The position numbers and the translations under genes are program-made. This document shows, piece by piece, positions 1 through 10,861 of a DNA stretch of 64,000 bases (within the stretch, counting starts at the first letter, position 1; every line of letters starts with the position of its first letter). The DNA comes from Gigaspora margarita (taxonomy: Eukaryota > Glomeromycota > Glomeromycetes > Diversisporales > Gigasporaceae). The notes beneath the pieces are model-generated. The model ran no database searches and was not told where the DNA came from. It saw only the letters and a list, made by a program, of their open reading frames with translations. Location: assembly GCA_009809945.1 (NCBI GenBank), contig WTPW01000856.1:64375-128374 (forward strand), given 5' to 3'.

Positions 1-239
1 TTTTTTTACCCGGTGACGGTCAAAACATTATGTAATCGTTAAAGATCTGTTAATCGTTATATATCATTTCAAATAATTCTAATTATAATCGATTTATAAA
101 TATATAATGATTTGATATAAAAAATGATATATATCGATTTAGATATATATCGAGTTTTATCTAGTTAATCGATATATAACGATATTTTATAATCGATATA
201 AAACGATTAAGTGTTATATATCGATCAATATCTATATAT
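1..239. repeat. ATCGAT/ATATCG-rich low-complexity tract
   Basis: Short palindromic words (ATCGAT, ATATCG, TAATCG) recur about every 10-20 bases. There is no reading frame. The decayed endonuclease ORF to the right ends against this tract, which could be the end of another element cut by the window edge. The assignment is uncertain. Confidence 0.45.
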
Positions 240-1130
240 AAAATTTGCAGATGTTCTACTACATACTTAGTATTTTGTGATCACTATCTGTAATTTTATC
301 TAAGCTTTCAATTTTCAGTCTGTCGCATCTGGCAAGTATGTTGATTGAGAACCATATATCATCGATCTAACTGCCTCCGTTGGGTTTCCGCCAGGTGTTC
401 TCATCTGTCCCAAAGTATTCTAGTGCACTTTCTAATCCAATGCTTTGCATTCTCATAAAGATTTTGGGTGGTCGTTTCTTCAGTTTCTGCTAGTTCGGGT
501 TAAAGTCTCCTATTATTATTATTTCATATCCTTTCTTCATCATAGCGTGTACCCAGTCCAAGACTTTCATTTCTGTATTCTGTGTATGGTAAGTACACTG
601 AAATTACTCTAACTTGTTTTTTGTAGAAAAAGTGTAGGTCTACCACTATTGCTGTTCCTTTCACTTTTTGAATCTTATTGATATAGTGTTGTAGTTTTCT
701 AGAAATTGCTAAGGCCGTACCCAGATTTGATTCATTCTTTTTTGCTACTTGCATATTGCAGTTTGATGTATATACTATGTAGTATGGGTGTTTCTTTAGT
801 ACATTCTTATACTGGGACTCTGCTAACTTGGTCTCCATCCAGCTTACAATATGAAGATTTTCTTCCTGACAGTAGTCCATCTATACTTGTTGTTTGAGGT
901 TTAGGTTTATATCTTTAACGTTGTGTGTTGCTAAGTTTAAGTACTGATTAAGATTATTAGTAGTAACCCTGTTTGCTAGCCCTTCTTGTATAACCAGGTG
1001 CTGCATTTTCCCATTGTCCTTATCTATTGTATTATTGTTATCATCTATGCTGTAATCTCTCTCATTAATTGGTGCTATGTTATACTTTTGTGTGTTGGTC
1101 GATTGTTTCCCGTTTGGGTTTTGTGCCAAT
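240..1130 (-). pseudogene. Decayed APE-type endonuclease (EEP) domain, probably from a non-LTR retrotransposon
   Basis: Read on the minus strand, this encodes an endonuclease/exonuclease/phosphatase fold. It starts with LATHNVKDINL, then SWMETKL (the catalytic-Glu block), a GDFN motif (about 499-510), IDDIWFS, and ends at TDSDHKIL (about 279-300), the terminal His block. This order matches the target-nicking endonuclease of LINE-type retrotransposons. It is broken by a frameshift near 550-570 and by in-frame TAG codons (before MDY, after GDFNPN, before IDDIW), each explainable by one transition from TGG or CAG. No reverse transcriptase follows before the window edge, so it is either a truncated LINE or a stand-alone EEP pseudogene. 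The domain call is firm; the LINE origin is inferred. Confidence 0.75.
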
Positions 1131-3060
1131 ATTTGTTTGTTAATTATTATGTATAGAAAGAAGTTCCAATCCGGTTATAGTAGGTCTTGCAGGTTGTTCA
1201 AATGTATTAGTAGTGATGATATACCAAAACGTTGCCCAAGAATTTTCATTGTCTTAGGTAGTTTTGCATAACTTGTAACCGGAAATATATCTTTGTTTTT
1301 TTTATCAAACACTTCTATGTGCTTTTTAAAATCTTTTATCGACTCGGGTAGTTCATCAAACTTCTCCTTTGACTTTAATTCTGCTTTGGAATTTCTATCC
1401 AACTATCTGGTATTTTCTTGAAGAAGTAGTATTGCCTTAATAGGCGGGCCGTCTCTATCAACCTCTTTGGGGTTGTAATAGAGATTGTTAAGTTTAAGTT
1501 GACTTGTGTATGATCTTGTGATAACTCAGGTTTGGCAGTCAGATCTAACTTCAAATATTCACTAGGTAATGGTACCGGATATCTGTATCTGCTTTTGATT
1601 TCTTTCATAAATTCTTTTAGTTCTTTTGGTTCTTCTATTGGAAAGCTATATACCTTTTTAGTCTCAATCTTTTCAGATCTTTAGGCAGGTACATCTTTGC
1701 TTTGATATAATCATTCAGCAATCTTACAAATGCATAATACTTCCTTAACTTTTCTATATGGTTCTTGAAATCATCTGTATCTTTAGATATAAATAGGAAT
1801 AGATCTTTTAATTCAGACTGTAGCTTCTGTGGTGTAAGCGGCAATGCCACTTTCTTTGGAGGTAGTTTAAAGTAGCTACTTAGCAAATCATCATAAATAT
1901 AGTACTCTCTTAGTCATTGCTTATATCTTGCTAGGTCCTTTAGTTAACTTCTAATAGTTAACGAAAACACTCAGAATATAAATATATTCAAGTTTTTTGG
2001 ATTATATGGGAGTGGGGTCCTCTTGTTTGCAAAGTACTCTTCACTTAGTCTTTCAAAGGAAAATATTATACGCATAGCTCTTACTATAGGTCCTGTTTGA
2101 CTTTGTTCTATTGGAAGTTTGAATGGCAGTATATCCCTAATCTCTTTTTCTATCAAGTCGGGGGATTCAGGTAACGGAATTAATCTTTCGCTTTTTATCT
2201 GCCTAACTATTGTATGTATTCCTCAAATCTTATATGAGTTTTAGTTGCCGCAAAACCTATCCCATAGAATAGGTCTCTAGTAAATTCATATAGATCTTTG
2301 CGATTTATGTCTAAACTTTTTACATGGTCTGTCATAAGCTTCTGCTTTAGCATTGAATGTAGCTGATCTTTATTTGTCTTGTTGGTTATCATTATTACAT
2401 TGTGCACCTTCCTATATTTATTCATCACAGAGTAGTACAGCTATTGATATTCTTGCTGGTGCTGTGATCTAACTTCGCTAGCTCTTGCAAATGTCTTAAA
2501 AAATGCTGTGTTTTTATGTTTGAACTTCAGTCGAATTGCTTCAGATTGTTAATTAGGTGCAGGTCTTGTTTGTATTCTTGTGCCTTAGCAATGCTTCCAG
2601 TTCTGTTAGTGATTCAAATGCTTTAACTATCTTTTCTATATGCCATTCCTTCTCATCAAACTCTGTCGTGACTTTATCTGCTAATGCATTTAATAACTTG
2701 TTTGTCCACCTTACTTCTTTTTCAGTTACTTTATATACTCTTCTTTTTGATGCCTCTTCTGTTGTGTCACCTCATAATACTTCACTATATAATCTTTGTT
2801 TCTCTTTGTTCAATCTTACTGTGTCTACTGATTCTGTTTTCATCTTATCTGATCTTTTTTCCTGAGTCTTCTGTACATCTTCTGATCTATCTATCCAGCT
2901 GCCTTCTGCCATTAGTTTAGTTACTTTATCACTGTCGTTTTCATTATGTCATAATTGGCAATCTGTGCATTTGTTTCCATATCTGTCTTATCTGCAGATG
3001 TTGTTGTGATCATCTCGTGAAAATTTGTGTTAATCAGCTCGGGCTCTGCCTTTTCTAGTG
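1131..3060 (-). pseudogene. Decayed ORF upstream of the endonuclease (LINE ORF1-like)
   Basis: Minus-strand coding continues in shifted frames. Blocks include MAEGSWIDRSEDVQKTQEKR (about 2,850-2,912), a charged helical stretch with KRRVYKVTEKEVRWTNKLL (about 2,690-2,760), SVMNKYRKVHNVIMI (about 2,390-2,430), FEEYIQ (near 2,210) and LPFKLPIEQSQTGPIVRAM (about 2,070-2,130). The composition is Lys/Glu-rich without recognised zinc knuckles. At least one stop (SEVL*GDTTE) fits a Trp codon changed by a transition, and there are several frameshifts. By position it could be the first ORF, or the N-terminal part of the single ORF, of the element whose endonuclease lies downstream. I do not recognise the family. 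Confidence 0.5.
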
Positions 3061-4584
3061 CTGTGACTTCCATTTCCTGCCTGCTTAATTATCTGTTATT
3101 ATTGGTGATATAATGTCCATGACTAATGATATAATTTGGAAATTTTTCAGGGTTTGCTGAATCTCCCACTTTCTGTAGTAGTTTCTTCACTTAGCGAGTA
3201 CTGGATTTTAGTTTTCTTTTAATGCTATTCATCTAGTCTGAGCTCTTTCATTTTGTCCATAAATGATTTCTGCTCTATTTCCATGTTACAAGTGCTCATA
3301 TTTGTAGTCATTGTAGTAACAGGCTACTGACCCACCTGTACCACTTCAAAGGCCTTTGGTATTGCTGTGCCACAGTCGAACCGTAACTTCCTTTTTCTTG
3401 TTTGAGGCACTCTAACTGTATCTGACTCGTCTTTTGCCCTGTACTTTTTTAATTAATTAATTAATTAGGTTGTGTCTGGTATTGTGCTATATGACTATGG
3501 TACCCTCTTTGCTGATTTATTTGTTTATTTAATGATTTCCGGTAGATTAGAAAAGAGTTTTTTTTCCTAATTTATTTTTTTGTCAAGATAACATATTTTG
3601 CTACTAAGTAAAGAAGTTTAGAGTATAATTTTGCATATATTTGCATTTTAAAATTAGTAAATATTTGTTTTCAACTAAGTTACACTTTGAAATTGTACAA
3701 AATTAACAAAATTTTGGCTTGGTTTTTAAGTTTAATTTTTTTCTTTTTCTTGTTCTATATAACTATAAAATTTAATTTTAAGTTAATTAGTTAAGATAAG
3801 AATCTTTAGCTTAAAGTTTATAGTAAATTTTATTATAATTTTTATTATAGATTACATTTGAACCTATTTCAAGAGGACATGTTCTATGTCTAATATAGTT
3901 GTATATATAGAATATAGAAATTGTAAATCGATAGAAAAAAAATACAAATATAATATACCTCTTTTATAAATTCTTTATTATATGATTTTGATCTATGGAG
4001 TAGTTTAAGTACTATATTTTTTACTACGTTTTGCTTCTTATACAACCATGCACATAAAATACTGTTCAAATCTACCTTTTTTTAATTTTTTGTTTAATAT
4101 CATTAAACTTTTTATATAAAATCTATAATAACAGACATTCTTCTGTAACTAAAAGAAAAAATTAATAAAATTAAATTATCTCAAAAGAAAACAACAATTT
4201 TTAAATTATCTAAAAATATATTTTTTCTTCTAATTTTTATTGGAAGATGAAATTATAAAAGATTAAATTATAGTAAAGAATTAAATGGTAAATTGTAGCT
4301 AAAGAAAATAAAATTAATAGTAAAAATCAACAGAGAATTACTTTTATATAGTATTGGAATGCTAAAAATTTTTGATAATGAGGAGCAAAGTACCAATAAC
4401 ATGTGATATACTAAACTGGTTTTAATAATTCAGAAATAACTTGTTTTAGTAACCCAAGAAAAGTTTTTTAGCACAAGAAAACTTCTCATTATAAGCTAGA
4501 TACATTTCATTACTATATAAATATTATATTAACTTTTGACAATCTTTACAATATTACAACTAAAATTTAAAATAAATTATTTAT
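3061..4584. other. AT-rich spacer without recognisable gene
   Basis: A run of AATT units at about 3,449-3,468 is the only simple repeat. The rest is AT-rich, multiply stopped in all frames, with no inverted-repeat ends or conserved motif that I can see. Confidence 0.5.
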
Positions 4585-4601
4585 AGAGAATATTATTATT
4601 G

Positions 4602-4901
4602 GATAAACTAGTCCTAAGGGGCATGTAAAAGAGATCTGGGCATCCGAACTGACTTGTGTTGTATCTGGTGAATCAGTTGAGATTGGTCAAGGAGCAGATA
4701 AGATCAGAGGGTTTAAATAGGCAATTCCCGTAGTTGGGTTGCAGGTATGGCAGCTAGTGTGGAACCTTTGAGCAGACCACTTAAATTAGACACCAAAAGT
4801 GTATATGTGGCTAGTTGTACCTTCGTCCCTGTATAATTTCTGATGAGTAAACTGAATAAATACTATCCCCCAAGACGAGCACTTTGAAACTGAAAAAAGA
4901 A
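4602..4901 (+). mobile_element. tRNA-head retroposon, 5'-truncated copy (3' 300 bp)
   Basis: The sequence matches the 3' end of the larger copies at 10,862 and 39,942 in reverse orientation. Shared words include GGTTGCAGGTATGGCAGCTA and CACTTTGAAA before the A-rich end. It is flanked by a perfect 17-bp duplication, AGAGAATATTATTATTG, at 4,585-4,601 and 4,902-4,918. An A-rich 3' end plus a long TSD and 5' truncation are hallmarks of LINE-mediated retroposition. Confidence 0.85.
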
Positions 4902-4918
4902 AGAGAATATTATTATTG

Positions 4919-5631
4919 CTATAGCACTATAGTGCTATCCTATATATAATAAACAAAATTGGTGTAGCAAGCAATCAAAACAACCTTTAACAAAACAAAA
5001 TAAAATTTCTTTAATATTAGGGTAAGGATAAAGGTAATAGGTTAGGGTTAGATAGTATTTATAGTAAAATTTAGCAAAAAAATTTTTTATTAGAGCTCAA
5101 AAGATAGTTTTTTAGACAAAATTTAAAGATATTATTAATTCTTTAAAAATTTTTTTATTTTTGTACACAAATCTGATCTATATATTACATCTGACTTAAA
5201 TTTTAATTGGTTAAAATGCCCTAATACTACAGTGCTATAGCACTATAAATTAAAACCCATATTTATATTAGAATGAATAATCAACCTTTTGCAAATCTCT
5301 TTGTATTTCAATTCCATTTCAATAGCAATAGCCAACTTGATTTATTCCAACTACATAATGTGCTGAATTATTTTTATTTATTTTTTTATTTATTTTAGTT
5401 TTTATATTGTAAATATTTTTAAATTGTATATACAAATAATGTAATGGTGGTTTGGTAGCTTACATATGGGCAGGTTGAACACATTTTACTAATGTAACAA
5501 TCTGTGATAATCTGTGATTATCTATTAATTTAGCCAATTAAATTGCTTGTTTTTATATTTTTACTAATATTTTATTTTTTATTTTGAAAATTGCACCTAG
5601 TTGTACTCTGATCTAAAAAGAAAAAAAACTT
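4919..5631. repeat. AT-rich segment bounded by TATAGCACTATA inverted motifs
   Basis: The word TATAGCACTATAGTGCTA near 4,920 recurs inverted near 5,229-5,247 (ACAGTGCTATAGCACTAT), so roughly 4,919-5,250 may be a small terminal-inverted-repeat element. A degenerate telomere-like stretch (TTAGGGTAAGG, then GGTTAGGGTTAG) lies at about 5,018-5,051. The remainder to 5,631 shows no gene. Confidence 0.4.
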
Positions 5632-5635
5632 TTAA

Positions 5636-6168
5636 TTCGTGATCCGTATACCAACCAGTGAAAATATATAGTAAAATGTGGGGTAAATTAATTAGTGTTT
5701 TTTCAAATTTCAGGAATCTGGCACTGTCCGAGCAATAGCGACTTTTTTTACTAAGCTAACCTTTCTTCTCCACTAATTGAAAGTTGTAGAGCACATTCTT
5801 GCGATTCTAGCCGCGGTAAAATCATTAAAATCGGCCCAGTAGATCACAAGATATCGTTAAAAAACGTTTCGCGACCATATAAAGTTCCTATGTAAACAAT
5901 AATATTGTTTACATAGGAACTTTATATGGTCGCGAAACGTTTTTTAATGATATCTTGTGATCTACTGGGCCGATTTTAATGATTTTACCGCGGCTAGAAT
6001 CGCAAGAATGTGCTCTACAACTTTCAATTAGTGGAGAAGAAAGGTTAGCTTAGTAAAAAAAGTCGCTATTGCTCGGACAGTGCCAGATTCCTGAAATTTG
6101 AAAAAACACTAATTAATTTACCCCACATTTTACTATATATTTTCACTGGTTGGTATACGGATCACGAA
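5636..6168. mobile_element. Near-perfect palindromic foldback element at a TTAA target
   Basis: A 533-bp element consists of two arms of about 266 bp with essentially no loop (centre near 5,902). I found one mismatch between the arms (ATATCG versus ATATCA). It is bracketed by TTAA at 5,632-5,635 and 6,169-6,172, with termini TTCGTGATCCG. It encodes nothing. Internal words such as CTAATTGAAAGTTGTAGAGC, and the block ending AAGATAT, also occur in the elements at 6,782, 42,326 and 61,160, so it belongs to the same superfamily. Confidence 0.85.
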
Positions 6169-6172
6169 TTAA

Positions 6173-6777
6173 GCTATATATTTTTGTATTACATATTTGT
6201 TTAATACAGAAATATAAGTAATGATAGTATTACTATAGATAACGATAATACCAATATTGTTATTCTTACATTCCTTATACTGCAAAACTTTTATTTCAAA
6301 TGAATAATTTTATAAACCACTAAAAAAAACTACTGTTGAATAGTTCAGCTAATCAAAGTGAAATTTCTAAAAAGTCGCAACTTTGGTTGATGATAATTAT
6401 CCTACTATTTATGTTGCAAGAGTAAAGATTAATGAAAATTCTACTATATTTATAAGATTTTATCACTTGGTCTTTATCCACTAGTTGTTCAAAAAAACAC
6501 AATATAATTCAATTAATAGTACAATATATCAAATACCAGATAGTTATTCAGTTTCATTAATAATATTTAAAATTCAGACCAAATGTAAAACTCAATATCA
6601 AAGCAATGGTTTAGTAAAATTTAAAATAAACTAGAATGATTATAAAAAAAAAAGGTACAAGTTATAAATTAGCAACTAATGTAAATAACAAATTTTTACA
6701 AGTAAGTATTATTTATTTTTTTTTGTCCTCTTTGACAAACTCGTGAGTACTTTTATAAAAAATAATTATAATAAAGC
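6173..6777. other. Spacer, no gene seen
   Basis: AT-rich sequence between two TTAA palindromes. All frames are short and there are no repeated motifs. Confidence 0.4.
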
Positions 6778-6781
6778 TTAA

Positions 6782-7405
6782 TTACAGATCCAGATAAGAT
6801 TAGCAGAATTTTTATATTAGAAATTGGAGCAAATTCCTATAATATTAACTATATACTTCAATTTAAGCGTAGTCAAAATGAAAATTATTTTTTTTATTAT
6901 GTTAATAATACATGGGGGTAGGTCAGTAGAAAAGGAACAAATTTATTAGATAAATTTGTCCCTTTTCTACTGACACACCCCACATGTCGATTAATTGAAA
7001 TTAAAAGTTGTAGAGCTCGTCAAAATGCATTTAACAGTGGTTGATCATTCAAATCAGTCCAGTGGATAGTGAGATATTATTAAAAAACGATTGGCTGACT
7101 ATATAAAATCTCTATATAAACAAAATTGGTTATATAGAGATTTTACATAGTCGGCCAATCGTTATTGAATATTATCTTGCCATCTACTAGGCTGATTTGG
7201 ATTATCTAACCACTGTTAGATGCATCTCGATGTGCTCTACAACTTTCAATTAATCAACATGTATCGTTAACTTAATAAAAAAAAATACTTTTCATTTTGA
7301 ATATGCTCAGATTGAAGCATATAATAAAAATTTATATTGTACTTATCCCCAAAATTTACTATTGTTCCAATATAGTAATTCTGCAGATCTTATCTGGATC
7401 ATCAA
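6782..7405. mobile_element. TTAA-target foldback element, second copy type
   Basis: A 624-bp inverted-repeat element bracketed by TTAA (6,778-6,781 and 7,406-7,409). Termini read TTACAGATCCAGATAAGAT and, inverted, TTGATGATCCAGATAAGAT. The inner arms carry AGTTGTAGAGCTCG and the GATTGGCTGACTATATAAAA block shared with 42,326 and 61,160. A separate 60-bp hairpin (about 6,921-6,980, arms GGTCAGTAGAAAAGG) is embedded in the left arm. Arms are more diverged than in the 5,636 element, so this is probably older. Confidence 0.8.
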
Positions 7406-7409
7406 TTAA

Positions 7410-8265
7410 TCTGATTACAAAATCAAATTTCTTATTATGTTCCTTCTAATAATCTAAGTCTCATTCCACTCAGCTGCCTTATAGGTGCCCAAATGTGCTT
7501 TGTTGTACTAATTCAAAGAATTAGAACTTGTGGCTAGCCTTATCAAATCAGAATCTTTTTAATTCCTCTCATCTAGCATCTATGGTGAGAATATTCAAGC
7601 TATTAAGAAAAAAAACTCAAAAAACAAAAGAAAAAAAGGAGTAAAAAAAAAGAAAAAAAGTATCAAAAACCTTTAATGACAACCAAAATGGAACAAAATT
7701 AAAAAGATAAAAAATAAAAGAAACAAAAAAAATTCTGTTTTAACAAAGTCTAACCTAAGTAAATACTAAGTAGAGTCTGAGCCTAAAATAATGCATCTAA
7801 AACAGACTGTAAAAATTATATAATACTGTACAAGGAAACATCTTGTATTATATGTACAAATAAGAGAAATATAAAAATAATCTAAATGAACAAGGGGCTA
7901 CATCTAAAAGATCTTCTAAAAGGAAATTTCATTTTGAAGTGACCTCACAAAAAACTTTATGTATCATTCATTGTTTATCTCAGTTATCCGGAACTAACTC
8001 ATGACTTGAATCCAAGTAGTAGGTGCCTTTTCCGATTTGGATGACATAAACATTATCGATCTTTTGGAGGGGGTAAGCTAGATTTTCTACTTTTTGGTGA
8101 AATTTTAAAAAGCCCAAGGAGAAATATCAGAGGTACCAAAATTGTAAGGAGCATAAGTTTTATGCTTTGAAGAATAATATATCTAACCAAAAGTCTACTT
8201 CTGTCTAAGCTTTTATAACTTCTAACAAAAAACTTCAGGGTTGTTGCTCTATTACGTCTTCTATA
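7410..8265. other. Spacer, no supported gene
   Basis: A-rich runs (about 7,610-7,735) and stops in all frames. A minus-strand open stretch of 137 codons begins in the AAATATTTC repeat to the right and extends to 8,053. Its first third is repeat-derived, so I do not call it a gene. Confidence 0.4.
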
Positions 8266-8269
8266 GTAA

Positions 8270-10640
8270 TGAAGTCTTCCACTATCAACAAATTTATAGT
8301 GCAAAGTCTTTTGAAAAATCTTGCGACCATGCAAAATCTTTCGAAAGATTTCATATATTGCAATATATTTCGAAATATTTTGCAATATTTCAAAATATTT
8401 CAGGTTTTGAAATATTTTAAAAATGTTTTTGAAATATTTCAAAAGTGAATTCAAAATATTTTTCAAAATAATTCAAATTATTTTCAAAATATTTTAAATC
8501 TAGGAAACCAAGCTGGATCAGTAGATTTGTAACCTGGATCATACCAAGGGCGCATTTGACTATATTTTCAAAATATATTGATATGTATTAGAATTAATCT
8601 ACAAATTTTGTATTACATGATCAGATTAGATCTTTGTTTATAAATTAGATCTTCTACATTGTTCTTTTTGTTTCCTTTGTTTTTTTACTTTCATTTTGTT
8701 TTTTTTTTGGTTTTCACTTTGTTTTTTTTTTTGGTTTTATTTACCGGTATTTATTTTAATTTTTTTTACATTTTACAAAATACTAGCTCTTTGCAAGAAA
8801 CCAACAACTTTTTAGCACTTTGCAAGAATGCCAATTTGACTTTGCAGACTTTTGACAATTTGCAAGAAGCAACTGATTTCTCCAGCAATTTCCAAGAACG
8901 CTCTCTAAAGAATAAGTACAAGTCTTCGCAAGTTTTCAAAAAAATTCGCAAGTTTTCAAAAGGTTTCACTATTTATTATTCGTTTAACATTTTTTGTTTT
9001 TTTGTTTTTGTTTTTTGTTTTTTTTTTAATTAACTTATTTTATTCCAGCATTTTGCAAGAACACAACTCTTACTTCCTTGGCATTTACAAGAGAACAACC
9101 CAGAGTTTTTCACCATTTTGCGAACATTAACCTGGCTTTTGACAATTTGGAATTTGCAAGAATATGAACTCTTATTTCAGAGAAATGGAGATTTGGGCTT
9201 TCTTTTTTTTTTATTTAATTTGTTTACATTTTTTATTTTTTCACTTCTCTACTATTTTTTAGAAGTATTTAGAAAAAAGAGCGAAACAAAGGTGATAGCC
9301 AATAACCAAAATAAATATGATAATCACGAAACTGCGAGTGAGCGAAAATAAGTGTACAGGACTAGTTTTTTATGAAAATATGTGAAACGAAGTGTGAAGT
9401 ATGCAACGAAGTGCGAAAAGTAGTTTAAAATATTATATAATATAAAAATAGTACTATTTTTTCATTTTTATTTTCATTTTTTTCATTTTGTTTTGGTTTC
9501 GTTGTTTTTTTTCAAAGAATATATAATAATATATAATAAAAGTGAATAGAAATTTGTCGCACTCGCAACATGTCATACCCCATGATTCAGCCAATCAAAT
9601 CGTCCAATTTTGTAGACAAAAATTTTTTTAAAAAACTAAAAATTCTACCAGTAAAATATAAGAATAAATAAGCGATAACTAGATATATAGTATAAAATTT
9701 TATTCTGAACAACTTTTTTTAAGTTACAAAAATAGATTATCTTAGTAAAAAAAGACGTTTTGTAAGAATAAACAAAAATTTCCAACATTAGCACATATAG
9801 AACCTTTTTTTTACTAATTTAATCTATATTTATGTTTAAATATTATATGCAAAATTTTATGCTAAACAACCTTTTCAAGTCAAAAAGGTAGATTATTTTA
9901 GTAAAAAAGTTTTATATGTACTAACTTTTGAAATTTTTGTTTTTTCTTATAAAACATCTTTTTTTACTAAGACAATCTATCTTTGTAACTTAGAAAAGTT
10001 GTTCAGAATAAAATTTTATATTATATAATATGCTATTATATATATATTTTACACTTTATTAAGTAAAAACTTTAATTTTTTAAAAAAATTTTTTTGCCTA
10101 CAAAATCGAGCAATTTGATTGGTCGAATCAGGGTGTGACATGTCGCAAGTGCGACAAATTTGTATTCCCATAATAAAATATGTAATATTAATTAAAAATG
10201 TATATTTAATTTAAAAAATATAATGTATAGTAATAATAAATAAAAAATATAAAATTTTATATTAAATTGTGAAACTTTGCAAAAAGCATGATTATATATG
10301 TGAATATGTATATTGTTTATTTATTTTTTAAAAAATTTTGAAATTTTGTGAAAAATTGCAAAATATTGCGAAATATTGTGAATGTGTTACCTTATATTAC
10401 CTCCTGCGAACTCCAAAAAGGTGATAATTAGATAGTGGGTTGCATTGTTTAATTTGGCCTATTTTGCAATATTTTACAATATATTTCAAAATATTTTGAA
10501 ATTTATTTTGAAATATTTCAAAAGAAATGCATGCTGAAATCTTTCGAAAGATTGTAATTTTTTTGAAAAATTTAGTATCAATCACAATTCTTTCAAAAGA
10601 TTTTAGTACGCAATTTCTTTCAAAAGATTTCATATATTTT
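8270..10640. repeat. Motif-cluster region: AAATATTTC and TTTGCAAGAA words, possible foldback
   Basis: Clusters of AAATATTTC-type words occur at 8,290-8,500 and again at 10,330-10,640, bracketing the region. Between them (about 8,780-9,170) the decamer TTTGCAAGAA or a close variant recurs at least six times, and GAAGTGCGAA-like words occur at 9,320-9,420. The layout suggests an old element with motif-rich ends, interrupted by the insertion at 9,542-10,169. No coding capacity is credible; the open frames are low-complexity. Confidence 0.45.
9542..10169. mobile_element. Mutator-like (MULE-type) non-autonomous element, 628 bp
   Basis: Long terminal inverted repeats start GTGAATAGAAATTTGTCGCA on the left and GGGAATACAAATTTGTCGCA on the inverted right end. 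They continue through CAACATGTCA and a region near ATTGGYYGAATCA for about 100 bp. A perfect 9-bp duplication, ATAATAAAA, flanks it (9,533-9,541 and 10,170-10,178). A 9-bp TSD with long TIRs is typical of Mutator-like elements. There is no transposase inside. Confidence 0.75.
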
Positions 10641-10861
10641 TTTTGCTAATGATCCAGAGAGCCAAACCCAAAAGGAGAGATCTTTTTTAGCTCTATTTTA
10701 GTTTTCTTACATTTGATCTAAAATCCTTTATTCAAGTCGTTTCTAGATAAAGTCTTTGTTATGTACAAAAATATTAACTTCAAAGTTTTTATAGGTCAGT
10801 CTTTGTAGAAAATTTTGGTACGAGAAATCATCAAAAAGAGTTGCTGATGAGTAAGTATTAT

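Noticed and set aside
2557..2920. Plus-strand Ser/Leu-rich frames
   Set aside because: Antisense shadows of the decayed LINE-like ORF.
8053..8466. 137-codon frame (-)
   Set aside because: Its N-terminal part is translated AAATATTTC repeat, and the remainder has no motif or supporting context.
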